Assembly: GCF_000420085.1 (NCBI RefSeq)
Contig: NZ_ATUG01000001.1
Coordinates: forward strand, 2,131,223-2,195,222
DNA from: Desulfospira joergensenii DSM 10085
GTDB lineage: Bacteria; Desulfobacterota; Desulfobacteria; Desulfobacterales; Desulfobacteraceae
DNA length: 64,000 nt
Direction: 5' to 3'
Both the position numbers and the translations under genes were made by a program. Below the pieces are notes generated by a model. It made no database searches. It saw nothing but the letters and a program-made list of their open reading frames with translations, and was not told where the DNA came from. This document shows, one piece after another, positions 44,125-52,657 of the stretch (the first letter of the stretch is position 1; the number at the start of each line of letters is the position of its first letter).

Positions 44125-44420
44125 GATTTCCCCGATTCAAACCCGGCCGGCCCAGGCCGGCTTTTTGTTCTTCCCCATTTTACTCATACCATTTCCCCAG
44201 GATAATACAATATTTTTCTGGTTCCGGCGGCGCCAAACAGCCAAACCGGAAAACCCCGGTTTTCCACGGCCAAAATCCCCTTAATATATAGAGATGCTTG
44301 ACATCAACCCGTTTTTTATATAGGTCAAACCCTATAATAGATTTCGGCCTGTTTACCCGATTCAATATCCGCTAGAACTTCCAACACCAAGGTCAAATCG
44401 CTCACAAGGGGGGATAGTGC
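44125..44420. promoter_or_regulatory. Divergent control region between deacetylase and kinase blocks
   Basis: The two T6SS blocks diverge here. It contains the plus-strand terminator-like hairpin (44146-44166), a second small hairpin AACCGG/CCGGTT near 44241-44260, a TTGACA at about 44295 and a TATAAT at about 44334; their distance (29 bases) is too long for one promoter, so promoter calls are unsafe. An AAGGGGGGA ribosome-binding site precedes the ATG at 44421. Confidence 0.4.
44146..44166 (+). terminator. Terminator-like hairpin on the plus strand
   Basis: GCCGGCC (44146-44152) pairs with GGCCGGC (44155-44161) and is followed by five T. It is oriented rightwards although no rightward gene ends nearby; it would stop antisense transcription before the kinase operon. 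Confidence 0.5.
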
Positions 44421-45284
44421 ATGGTGACAAATGAGGATCCCGTCCACAAGCTTTCCGGAAAAAAATTTATTCTCTGCCTGGCGGCCTGGTTTATTGTCTG
44501 TATCATTTTCTATATATTTGTCCATATTATCGAAGGCCGGCGCAGCCAGGCCCTTATCAAAAAAGGGGTGGCCATATCAAAAGACATCTCGAGCCAGTCC
44601 GGCCTGCCCCTTTTGGAGATGAAAATAGATGCCCTGGGCCGTCTCATTGAAGATGCGACGAAAAAACCCGGGGTGGTTTTCGCATCCATCATTGACCATA
44701 AAAACAAGATCATCGCCTATACCGACCAGAAGCAGCTTTTTACCCTGGACCGGAAAAAGAACGGCCGGCTTGAAGGGGTGAATTTCTGGAAAATTTCGGG
44801 CCGGGACCATCAGAAAGTGATGAATTTTTCTGCGGATATTACATTCTCCGACACCCGGGTGGGGGAGGTTTTCATCTCCCTTGCCGCGGAGAAAATGGGG
44901 ACCCTCCAGAGACCCTTCCTCTTCTTTGCCCTGCTGTCTTTGGCTATCATCCTTTTCAGTTTCGGGGTTGGCCGGTACAAGGACTGCCTGCTGTGGTGGA
45001 GCGGCAGACAGACAAAGCTAAGTTCTCCTTCTCCCGGCTTTTCCGGCTTTGGCAAGGATTACGAATTCACATGCCCCCTATGCGGCAGCCCGGGGGAGTT
45101 CTCTTTGGACTGCTGTCAAAAATCCGACCTTAAATCCCTTGTTATTCTGAAACATCCGTCCGGCGCCGGCAAAAAGGTAAACCTGAAAGACCTGTCCGAT
45201 CTTGAGGAACTTACCTGGTTTAAAAATCGTATCATTTCCCGGTGTGCCCGGGTTACGACAACGATCCTGTCCCGGAAAGAGTAA
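44421..45284 (+). CDS. Membrane sensor protein, kinase-less paralogue of the PpkA-like sensor
   Basis: 287 residues. Two membrane helices (about 15-36 and 170-188) enclose a periplasmic domain with LPLLEMKIDALGRLI, VVFASIIDHKNKIIAYTD and ITFSDTRVGEVFISLA. The same pattern occurs in the next protein (SPLLENDVLTLNVAI, VFAAILDHGEKIIAHSD, VFFSKIKIGKIIFGM), so the two sensors are paralogues. The C-terminal cytoplasmic part has a Cys pair plus Cys pair (FTCPLCGSPG, LDCCQ) that may bind zinc, and no kinase domain. It is probably co-transcribed with the kinase and could modulate it. Confidence 0.75.
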   Translation: MVTNEDPVHKLSGKKFILCLAAWFIVCIIFYIFVHIIEGRRSQALIKKGVAISKDISSQSGLPLLEMKIDALGRLIEDATKKPGVVFASIIDHKNKIIAYTDQKQLFTLDRKKNGRLEGVNFWKISGRDHQKVMNFSADITFSDTRVGEVFISLAAEKMGTLQRPFLFFALLSLAIILFSFGVGRYKDCLLWWSGRQTKLSSPSPGFSGFGKDYEFTCPLCGSPGEFSLDCCQKSDLKSLVILKHPSGAGKKVNLKDLSDLEELTWFKNRIISRCARVTTTILSRKE

Positions 45285-45312
45285 TGGCGTTTCATTAATT
45301 TGGAGAAACCTT

Positions 45313-46911
45313 ATGTCATCCAATGAGAAAAAAGCAACCACCATCACATGGGCAAAGAAATTTGCCACCAAGACCCAGACCGGGATGTTTAAAAACCGGT
45401 TTTTAGACCGGAATAAAAAACCCCTGGCCACCTATGTGCTGGCATTTTTCTTTATCGCCCTGATCTGCCATATCTCCATCCGGAATAGCCAGAAGGCCTT
45501 TGAACAGGCCTTTTTTGAAAAAGGGATCCAGGCAGCAAATACCATGGGCGAAAAAATCAGTTCCCCCCTGCTGGAAAATGACGTTCTGACCCTGAATGTT
45601 GCCATCGGAGAACTAGATAAAAAAAACCACCCGGTGTTTGCCGCGATCCTGGATCATGGCGAAAAGATCATTGCCCACAGTGACCCCAATGTCATTGGCA
45701 AGCCCTTTGTTTTCCCGGACAAACCCGAGCCCATGGAAGAGGCGGACGGGATTTCAATCGACCGGGCATCCTATAAAGGAGCCCCCATCGTCTCTTTTAC
45801 AAAGGAGGTCTTTTTTTCAAAGATAAAAATCGGAAAGATTATTTTCGGGATGGATGCCCAACTTTTGGACGGGCCCATGAAAAAATACGGTACATGGATC
45901 CTGGGGGTCTGGGCGGCCTGCATCATCGGGTTGGGTCTGGCCGTTCTCCTGACGGACCGGTATCTGAAAAAAAGAAAGGCGCGGGAACTGGAGGAATTTA
46001 AAAAAGCGGAAACCGTGGGGCCCTACAGGCTGACCCGGAAGATTGCCCAGGGGGGCATGGCCGAACTCTTCCTGGCCGAATATGCCAGGCATGACGGGTT
46101 CAAACGGACCGTTGCCATCAAAAAGATTCTGCCCCACCTGGTTGAAAACCAGGACTTTGTGGACATGTTCATCAGGGAGGCAAGGCTTGCCGCCCTTCTC
46201 CAGCATCCCAATATCGTTCAGATCTTTGATCTGATCAAACTGCACAATGCCAACTTCATTGCCATGGAATTTGTGGACGGAAAAAACCTGGCCGAAATCA
46301 TGGCCCATGAAAAAAAAGGGCTCCCCGTTGGACTGGCCACCTTTTTGATTCAAAAGATCAGTTCCGGGCTCTATTATTCCCATACCCAAAAGAATGCAGA
46401 CACCGGTGAACCCCTGAACATCGTGCACAGGGACGTCAGTCCCCAGAACATGCTGATCTCTTTTAAAGGGGAAGTCAAGATCAGCGATTTCGGAATCTCC
46501 AAGGCCCGGTCCGAACCCAGCCTGACCCAGGCCGGCGTGGTCAAAGGGAAACTCTCCTATCTTTCACCGGAGCAGGCCCTGGGAAAGGAGACCGACCACC
46601 AGGCCGATCTATACGCCCTGGGGATCATCTTCTACGAGATCCTTTCGGGAAAAAGACTCTATAAATTCAACAATGAACTGGAGGCCCTGACCAACCTGCC
46701 CAAGATGGAGATCCCGCCCATTATCAAAGTCCGGGAGGACATCCCGGATGAACTCAACACCATTGTGATGAAATGCCTGGAAAAGGATAAGGCAAAACGC
46801 TACCAGTCGGGCAAGGAAATCAACGATGAACTGGCCGGGTTCAGAAGGCGGCTCAATATTTCCTATGATGAGTCCAATCTCGTGGATTTCATGGCAAAGA
46901 GATTTAAATAA
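45313..46911 (+). CDS. ppkA: Membrane Ser/Thr protein kinase, PpkA-like
   Basis: About 532 residues from the ATG at 45313 (GGAG site); an earlier in-frame start is inside the previous gene. A helix (about 42-60), a periplasmic sensor (about 65-190), a second helix (about 195-217) and a Hanks-type kinase domain (about 238-510) with IAQGGMAELFLAEY, VAIKKI, catalytic loop HRDVSPQNML and DFGISKARSEPSLT, then KGKLSYLSPEQA. In T6SS such kinases phosphorylate the FHA protein to start assembly. The topology differs from Pseudomonas PpkA, in which the kinase is N-terminal. The phosphatase gene begins one base after its stop. Confidence 0.9.
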   Translation: MSSNEKKATTITWAKKFATKTQTGMFKNRFLDRNKKPLATYVLAFFFIALICHISIRNSQKAFEQAFFEKGIQAANTMGEKISSPLLENDVLTLNVAIGELDKKNHPVFAAILDHGEKIIAHSDPNVIGKPFVFPDKPEPMEEADGISIDRASYKGAPIVSFTKEVFFSKIKIGKIIFGMDAQLLDGPMKKYGTWILGVWAACIIGLGLAVLLTDRYLKKRKARELEEFKKAETVGPYRLTRKIAQGGMAELFLAEYARHDGFKRTVAIKKILPHLVENQDFVDMFIREARLAALLQHPNIVQIFDLIKLHNANFIAMEFVDGKNLAEIMAHEKKGLPVGLATFLIQKISSGLYYSHTQKNADTGEPLNIVHRDVSPQNMLISFKGEVKISDFGISKARSEPSLTQAGVVKGKLSYLSPEQALGKETDHQADLYALGIIFYEILSGKRLYKFNNELEALTNLPKMEIPPIIKVREDIPDELNTIVMKCLEKDKAKRYQSGKEINDELAGFRRRLNISYDESNLVDFMAKRFK

Positions 46912-46912
46912 A

Positions 46913-47638
46913 ATGAAAAATTTTCTTTTATCGGGCAGAACCGACCTGGGGCAGCGCAGAAAAAGAAATGAAGACACCATCTTCATGGATCCGGACAGGG
47001 GATTCTGCCTTGTTGCCGACGGAATCGGGGGCACGGCAGCCGGACATATCGCCAGCCAATTGTTTGCAGACTCGGCCCGGAACCTGTTTTCCGCCATGCC
47101 GGAAACCGAGGATGAAAAATATGAGCGGGTCCAGAAAATATTTTTGAATGCCAACGACGCCATTTTGGACTATGCCGGGACCCATGCCGGCTGCGAGGGT
47201 ATGGGATGTACAGCCGAGCTGCTTGTCCTGGCCGGGAAGCGTTTCATTCTGGGCCATATCGGTGACAGCCGGACCTATCGTTTCCGCAGCAAAGAATTGA
47301 AACAGCTGACAAAGGACCATTCCCTGGTCCAGGAACAGCTGGACCAGGGTTTGATCACCCCGGAGGAGGCCGCCCATCACTCCTTTAAAAACGTAATCTT
47401 AAGGGCCGTGGGCATAAAGAAAAACCCGGCCCTGGATGTTCTCCGGGGCAATCTCTTTTCCGGGGATATCTTCCTTCTCTGCTCGGACGGCCTCACAGAC
47501 ATGGTTTCCGATGATGCCATAAAGACCCTTCTTGGTTCCAAGGCTGATCTGGAAGAAAAGGTGAACCGGCTGGTTCAGGAAGCAAATGCCAACGGGGGAA
47601 AAGACAATATCTCGGTTGTTCTGGCGCAGATTCTGTAG
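46913..47638 (+). CDS. pppA: PP2C-family Ser/Thr phosphatase, PppA-like
   Basis: 241 residues from the ATG at 46913, right after the kinase stop; a longer frame overlaps the kinase. PP2C motifs in order: GRTDLGQRRKRNEDTIFMDP (motif 1), CLVADGIGGTAAGHIAS (metal-binding DG), GCTAELLVLAGKRFILGHIGDSRTYR, FLLCSDGLTDMVSDD and GGKDNISVVLAQ, so all metal-binding Asp residues are kept. In T6SS it reverses kinase action on the FHA protein and allows disassembly. The tight linkage to the kinase supports this role. Confidence 0.93.
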   Translation: MKNFLLSGRTDLGQRRKRNEDTIFMDPDRGFCLVADGIGGTAAGHIASQLFADSARNLFSAMPETEDEKYERVQKIFLNANDAILDYAGTHAGCEGMGCTAELLVLAGKRFILGHIGDSRTYRFRSKELKQLTKDHSLVQEQLDQGLITPEEAAHHSFKNVILRAVGIKKNPALDVLRGNLFSGDIFLLCSDGLTDMVSDDAIKTLLGSKADLEEKVNRLVQEANANGGKDNISVVLAQIL

Positions 47639-47849
47639 CCTGAGAATTGGGATTCTTTTCCTGAAAGCGAGCAATTCGTAAATTATGTATTGGTTTTGAA
47701 GTGGGAAGTTAGATCCAACAATTATAGACATAATGTGGGGTTTTCAATTCCTCAACAATCCTGAAGAACAGACGATTTTAACGTTGCTGCCAAATAAGCG
47801 GTTTATCCGTCTTCATTTGGATTGTTGTAATCTATAATTCAATTATAAA

Positions 47850-49702
47850 AGGGTGTTGAAACCGTTCAAATTTCTGTTTCGTTATAGGTGCCCCACGCGT
47901 TTGTAATTCTTTTTTCCAATGTCAGATTGTCCGGCTTTTACCGTAGCAATATCTGGTTTTGTTTTTTACCGCATAAAATCTATTTCAGACGGCGGCCTTT
48001 GTTGTATTCAGATATACCAATAGCGACCGATCAATCGGCTCAGAAAAAATCCCGCATTGAACGTTCAATTCATCCTGTGGCAGCAAACAACTCCTTTTGC
48101 CCATCTTCTTTTTTCATTGGTTTATGCCTTGTTCCGGCCATTTCAATCAACAATGTTACGATAGTCGTCAGAGTTGATCGGACAATCACACCATGCTGGC
48201 TTCTTACCCGTGTTTGTTCGAGGCCTTCTCTTTTTTTCATCAGATTAAAGGGCCTTTCACAGTTTTTCCGGATCTCGATTGCGTCTTGAGATCCGCTATG
48301 AAAAATCGGCATTGGTTGAAAATAGCCGCTGTCAAAATCAACGATCCTTGATTTTGAACAATTTGATTCAAACGCACACTCACCCGGAACGGCATCACAT
48401 CCAAATTCGTGGCCTTCCGGTGTCGATCCCAAAAACTGCATTGGAATCTCACAAGAATCATTACAGGCAACCCTTAATGGCGATTCCAAAACGTTGTCAG
48501 GAAGTTTGGCTTTCTCCGATGCAGGGGTGACGACATAGACACCGGTTTCGTTGAGAACCGAACCATCACTATCGTGATAAGCCTGGTCGGCGGTTATCAA
48601 TTTGATATCAATACCCAATGTTTGAGCAAGCTTGATCAACGGTTTTAAAAACAGGCTGTCATGATGATTTGCCGCCCCGATTAGGGATACCAATGGAAAA
48701 CTATGGCCTGTCGATGGGTTGATGGCTGTTAGGGTGTGAAGCCGGTAGCCAATGACGTAATACGATTTATCCCTTTTATTCCGGCGTTTTCCACAATCAC
48801 AGTCCGGATCGGAATACATTCGTATTTTTTTGCCTTTGACCTGAATTGTGCAAAGGGGGTAATTGATTTCAGACGGCAGTTCACTGGAATCAACACCATG
48901 GATAACGGCACTCTCCAGACAGCCTGATTTATAAAAATGATGGAGGAAATATACCAGGACATTCATCAATTGTTTGAAATTCAGGCCACGCCGGAAGTGA
49001 CACAATTCAGTATGATCTGCCTGGTGTTTGGTATTTAAAGGCAGTCTCACAAAACGCCTGTTTTGCTTTCGTTCCCTGCCAAAATATTCATCGCTGCAAA
49101 ATTTCCTGTAACTGATTTCAGGGTATTTGATTATTTTTAAAAGCTCCATCCGAAATAACTGGTAGGGTTGAATATCCCTGTGCACAGCGGAATATCCGTC
49201 AGGCGCAATCAAGCTGTTGATAATCTGGTTGTCTATAAGTTGGTCAACAAACTGCAATTCCGGGTCTACAATTTCAGGGTATGGCTTTTTCAGGGTGTCA
49301 AAATGAAACAGGTTGTCGGAATGAAAATTTTCAATGTAGGACGCCATCTCAGGAAGGCTACGAATCTCTGCTGAGGGGGCCTGATCTTCAACTCCTATGA
49401 GTTCTTCGATGGGGATGTCCAAGGTTTGAGAATAATCATAATTATCCAAAACTTCCATCATGATTTGCTTTGTCAGCTCTTTTTTGGACTTCCTTGTCAT
49501 CTTTTTCCAGTTCGGAAAACTCTTTTTCAATTGCTTTGTGATGATTCGCCTGATATTTTTTGTATGCATAAAGCCTCTGTGGTGTTGTTTCCTTTTTGTT
49601 TAGGCGCTTGAAAGATACAACTAAACAGAGGCTTTTTCAATTACTAACATACTGAAAATTTGTCGGATAACGTTAAAATTGCGTCATCGATTTCAACACC
49701 CT
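47850..49702 (-). mobile_element. DDE-type insertion sequence, complete, with 7-bp target duplication
   Basis: The ends AGGGTGTTGAAACCG (47850 onward) and, reading leftwards from 49702, AGGGTGTTGAAATCG match at 14 of 15 positions. TTATAAA flanks both sides (47843-47849 and 49703-49709). Length is 1853 bp with one transposase gene. It sits about 210 bases after the phosphatase gene and marks the left edge of the second AT-rich island. Confidence 0.85.
48070..49569 (-). CDS. DDE transposase (IS4/IS1182-like)
   Basis: 499 residues, intact. A charged N-terminal part (about 1-115) is followed by the catalytic domain: VIHGVDSSELPSEINYP (first Asp), IKLITADQAYHDSDG (second Asp) and NCERPFNLMKKREGLEQTR (Glu). 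Four Cys in DPDCDCGKRRNK and GECAFESNC suggest a zinc-binding insertion. The family is close to IS4/IS1182-type DDE enzymes, but I cannot place it exactly. It acts on the ends at 47850 and 49702. Confidence 0.88.
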   Translation of the reverse strand: MHTKNIRRIITKQLKKSFPNWKKMTRKSKKELTKQIMMEVLDNYDYSQTLDIPIEELIGVEDQAPSAEIRSLPEMASYIENFHSDNLFHFDTLKKPYPEIVDPELQFVDQLIDNQIINSLIAPDGYSAVHRDIQPYQLFRMELLKIIKYPEISYRKFCSDEYFGRERKQNRRFVRLPLNTKHQADHTELCHFRRGLNFKQLMNVLVYFLHHFYKSGCLESAVIHGVDSSELPSEINYPLCTIQVKGKKIRMYSDPDCDCGKRRNKRDKSYYVIGYRLHTLTAINPSTGHSFPLVSLIGAANHHDSLFLKPLIKLAQTLGIDIKLITADQAYHDSDGSVLNETGVYVVTPASEKAKLPDNVLESPLRVACNDSCEIPMQFLGSTPEGHEFGCDAVPGECAFESNCSKSRIVDFDSGYFQPMPIFHSGSQDAIEIRKNCERPFNLMKKREGLEQTRVRSQHGVIVRSTLTTIVTLLIEMAGTRHKPMKKEDGQKELFAATG

Positions 49703-49746
49703 TTATAAAGATTTGACTCCAAGAAACATGAATGATGTACTTTTAA

Positions 49747-50679
49747 TTATGATTTGGTTTTGTAAATATCATCATTAAGCTGTTCGTGTAATCCCATTAT
49801 AATTTTTTTAAAATCTTTTCTTTTAGATAAAAGATGTATGACTTGAGGAAATGAAAAGCCTATTATCGGAGAATTTAAAGCTCCTTGAGCTCCTCCTGAC
49901 AAACCGAACATCTTTATGTCATTATTATTACAGGCATCTAAAAAGTCCTGATATTCGCTAATATTCGCTTGATTAAGAAAAGATTGAATATAAGTGTTAC
50001 TATTTAAATCAACGATAGGCACATGAACCCACATTTTGTTTGTAATATTTGATAGTGAGCTGGCCGCATTTTGAAGTAAAGGTAATGCACTAAAATTTAA
50101 TGTGAGAAGGCTGTAATTTTTCCCAATCAGCCTATGAACATCAATGGAAGCTTGTGACAATGCTTTTCTTGCATCGAGAAACTCCTGGGCTTTTCCTTGT
50201 GCATAACATATTGAAAAATCAATTGATTCTATAGTTGAGCTACCCTTTTGTATCTCGTTCACAATTTTAATTAATGATTCTATATAAATTGTTGTGGTGT
50301 TTATGTTTTGAGCAATGAAGGCAAAAAAATTTTCTACTTCATTTGCAGCCTGATTTTTCAATTGTGCTTTCATTTGATTACGCCAATTTATGGTCGCAGT
50401 ATGGAATGCAACAGCGAATCCTGTAACAGTTATAACTGAAGTCAAAATCGCAGTTTTATACTCTGAGGGGAGAGATATGGCCCAGTCAAGTAACTCTAAT
50501 GCTGAAAGAGGTGGTGAAGATGAAAATAATTCAAAATAATAATATAAACAGATAGAAATAGTTAGACCCCCATAAACCGATGACAATAAAAATCGAAAAA
50601 TTATCACAATACTTATTATAATGTAGAAAGTAAGATAGGATATGGAAGGAGGTAAAATTTTTAATAATTTAATTAGCAT
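49747..50679 (-). CDS. AT-rich membrane protein of unknown function
   Basis: 310 residues; GAGG site seven bases before the ATG. Hydrophobic segments at about 8-30, 32-50 and 75-95, then a cytoplasmic or periplasmic helical domain: WRNQMKAQLKNQAANEVENF begins a long amphipathic helix, and the remainder is mainly helical with a Gly-rich loop (FGLSGGAQGALNSP). I recognise no family. It starts 151 bases beyond the end of the nuclease-like gene, on the same strand and with similarly low GC. Possibly a partner in a defence or island function; unproven. Confidence 0.6.
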   Translation of the reverse strand: MLIKLLKILPPSISYLTFYIIISIVIIFRFLLSSVYGGLTISICLYYYFELFSSSPPLSALELLDWAISLPSEYKTAILTSVITVTGFAVAFHTATINWRNQMKAQLKNQAANEVENFFAFIAQNINTTTIYIESLIKIVNEIQKGSSTIESIDFSICYAQGKAQEFLDARKALSQASIDVHRLIGKNYSLLTLNFSALPLLQNAASSLSNITNKMWVHVPIVDLNSNTYIQSFLNQANISEYQDFLDACNNNDIKMFGLSGGAQGALNSPIIGFSFPQVIHLLSKRKDFKKIIMGLHEQLNDDIYKTKS

Positions 50680-50830
50680 AGATCAACCTCATTTATAGAC
50701 AAATTACGGGGTTCCCATTTACTTCAATATTTTATTGGAAAATTATTTTTTTTGTTCAAAAAATATCATGGATACAGCAGGTATATTATACGAGATCATC
50801 CATAATAAGGTTTTTCTAAAACAAAGGGAA

Positions 50831-51085
50831 CTATCCAAGAAAAACTTCTAATCGTTCTTTCAGTGTTCTACGATCGAGAATGCCTGTCATATTGAAAACC
50901 TGAAGAGAAAATCCTTCCGATTTTGTGAGGTTTTTCCAGTTTTCGGCCACCCATTTTAAATCTTCAGCGGTAATTAATGCTACGTCAGTATCTGTTTCGG
51001 AGGCATTTTTCAGTTTTATGGCAGAAATCTTGGCTCTGCTGCCTATCTGGGGAACAACAACCAAAAAAACATTTACCCTTGTCAC
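50831..51085 (-). CDS. Distal part of the split TerB/SAP/nuclease-like gene
   Basis: 84 codons beginning GTG at 51085, overlapping the upstream stop by GTGA. The sequence (VNVFLVVVPQIGSRAKISAI, DTDVALITAEDLKWVAENWK) is the expected C-terminal continuation of the restriction-endonuclease-like domain in the gene before it. Upstream in this frame the text reads YIRESVTRVNVF, so the original frame crosses the junction in this register. It is therefore more likely half of one gene than an independent protein, though the GTGA overlap could now allow separate translation. Confidence 0.6.
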   Translation of the reverse strand: MTRVNVFLVVVPQIGSRAKISAIKLKNASETDTDVALITAEDLKWVAENWKNLTKSEGFSLQVFNMTGILDRRTLKERLEVFLG

Positions 51086-52347
51086 AGATTCGCGAATGTA
51101 TTTTTAAACTGGTCAAAATGAGCTTTGGGGAATTCATATACAGATTCTTTTCCCTTGTTGTCCCACAATAAAAGTTCACCATTTGGGAAAGAAACACCAC
51201 CGTCTGAATGTTCAGTGCCTGGCATTTCAATGAGTGGAAAACCGAGTTTTTTCTCAAAAAGGTAGCGAGTGCCTTTCTCAAAACCTGATTCCATGTCTCG
51301 ATCATGGCGGATAAGATTTTGAGAGTATAAGTTTTGGTTGTCGCGGTGGGCTAATTCCACTAAATATTCATACCAAATTGCACGGGGATCTTCCGCATTC
51401 TTAATTTTCTTCACGGTAAGACCGTCATAATACTGAATGATATTATCAATTCTTTCACTTTTTGTTCCCGAAATTTTTACTCCTTTTAATTTTTTGCAGA
51501 GTTCCGCAAGTTCCTCGTTCCGAAGGGAGGATAGAATCTCAGAGGGTTTGCATCCTGCTATTAGAAGTCTTTCGGATCGTTCTGTCTTTGATCCTGACAG
51601 CGGCATGTTCATGTATTTTAGCGCAGAACGCAGTTGATCTGTAGATAGTGCTTCATGCATAAGTTTCTGGGAATCTGGTTTCATTTCAAAGCCAAGGATT
51701 GATTTTACATTAGGAGCGATTTCTTCTGGTAAAACTAAAACAGCCCCGCCCTCCATCTTATTACAGCAGAACAGAATTCCAATAGCCTGAAGGTATTTAG
51801 CAACATCTGAAAAAAAATTGGAATTGTGGAGTTCATTGTTAGGCTGTGGGAACTTTCCAAGTTTTGCTTCCAGTAGACGATGCTCACGACGGGTAATTCC
51901 CAATTTGACACGAAGTCGTTCGAGCATCCGAAATTCATCTACTGACACATGGTCATCCTCCAGTGCTATCTCCAGAACGGTTTCATAGATTTCAACAGCT
52001 TTGGGGTCACTGAACTTGAAAGCGTCTTCTGACTTTGCTTCATCAATAACGTCTTGTTCGAACTTCTGTACAAATTTGAATAGTTTATCTTCAGGACATG
52101 CCATCTCTGAGTTCATCAGAAGACCATTTAAAATCCCCTCTGTGAGAATACGCTGGCTCCTTGTATAAGACTCAAGATCTAAAACTTTCCGTATTCTTTC
52201 GTCGCTGAAAAGTTCTGCTTCGTTTTGGGAAATCTGTTCGCGATGTCTTTCTTCATCTCCTTTAGTGATGTCATCTTTGAGTATGCTGTTTACGATTCTT
52301 TTTAGATACATCATTGACATATTGGGAAGGCAGTCTACTATTTTCAT
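51082..52347 (-). pseudogene. TerB-like/SAP/PD-(D/E)XK nuclease-like gene, frameshifted
   Basis: 421 codons. A helical TerB-like domain (about 105-170, YETVLEIALEDDHVSVDEF and RLRVKLGITRREHRLLEAK), two SAP-like DNA-binding segments (about 245-315, DQLRSALKYMNMPLSGSKTE and ELAELCKKLKGVKISGTKSE), and the first half of a restriction-endonuclease-like domain: GTRYLFEKKLG, then SDGGVSF and LLLWDNKGKES with the D...DxK pattern. The frame stops after HFDQFKNTFANL, but shifting by -1 at the run of five A continues the same domain into 50831-51085. A genuine frameshift mutation is likely; programmed slippage is possible. AT-rich and next to an unknown membrane protein. Confidence 0.65.
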
Positions 52348-52657
52348 TTTTCACCTCTCTGTTATCTAACTATAGAAGATTTGATGTAATTTTCTATAAG
52401 TTATTTATAACAAATAATTTTGAAAATCTATAATACATGAAAATCGTAATAATACCCAGTTGGTGATCCATGAAAAAACCGGATTAAATTTTGAATATCA
52501 ATGAGATTCGATAATGTAAAGAACTATCCCACAGAGGATACATTTTATATATAATTTTAATGCCTATGAGTCAGAAATTGCTTGCATTGGTCTGGGTTTC
52601 CAAGAGATATCCTTAATCCAAATGAGTAATGCCCTGGCGTTCATTAATGGTATTTAA
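52348..52657. other. AT-rich gap before the ISL3 element
   Basis: No gene seen. Upstream region of the leftward nuclease-like gene; ends with GTATTTAA (52650-52657), the left target duplication of the ISL3 element. Confidence 0.4.

Noticed and set aside
44295-44340. TTGACA and TATAAT as a promoter of the kinase operon
   Set aside because: The spacing is about 29 bases, too long for a sigma-70 promoter; the individual boxes may still belong to other promoters.
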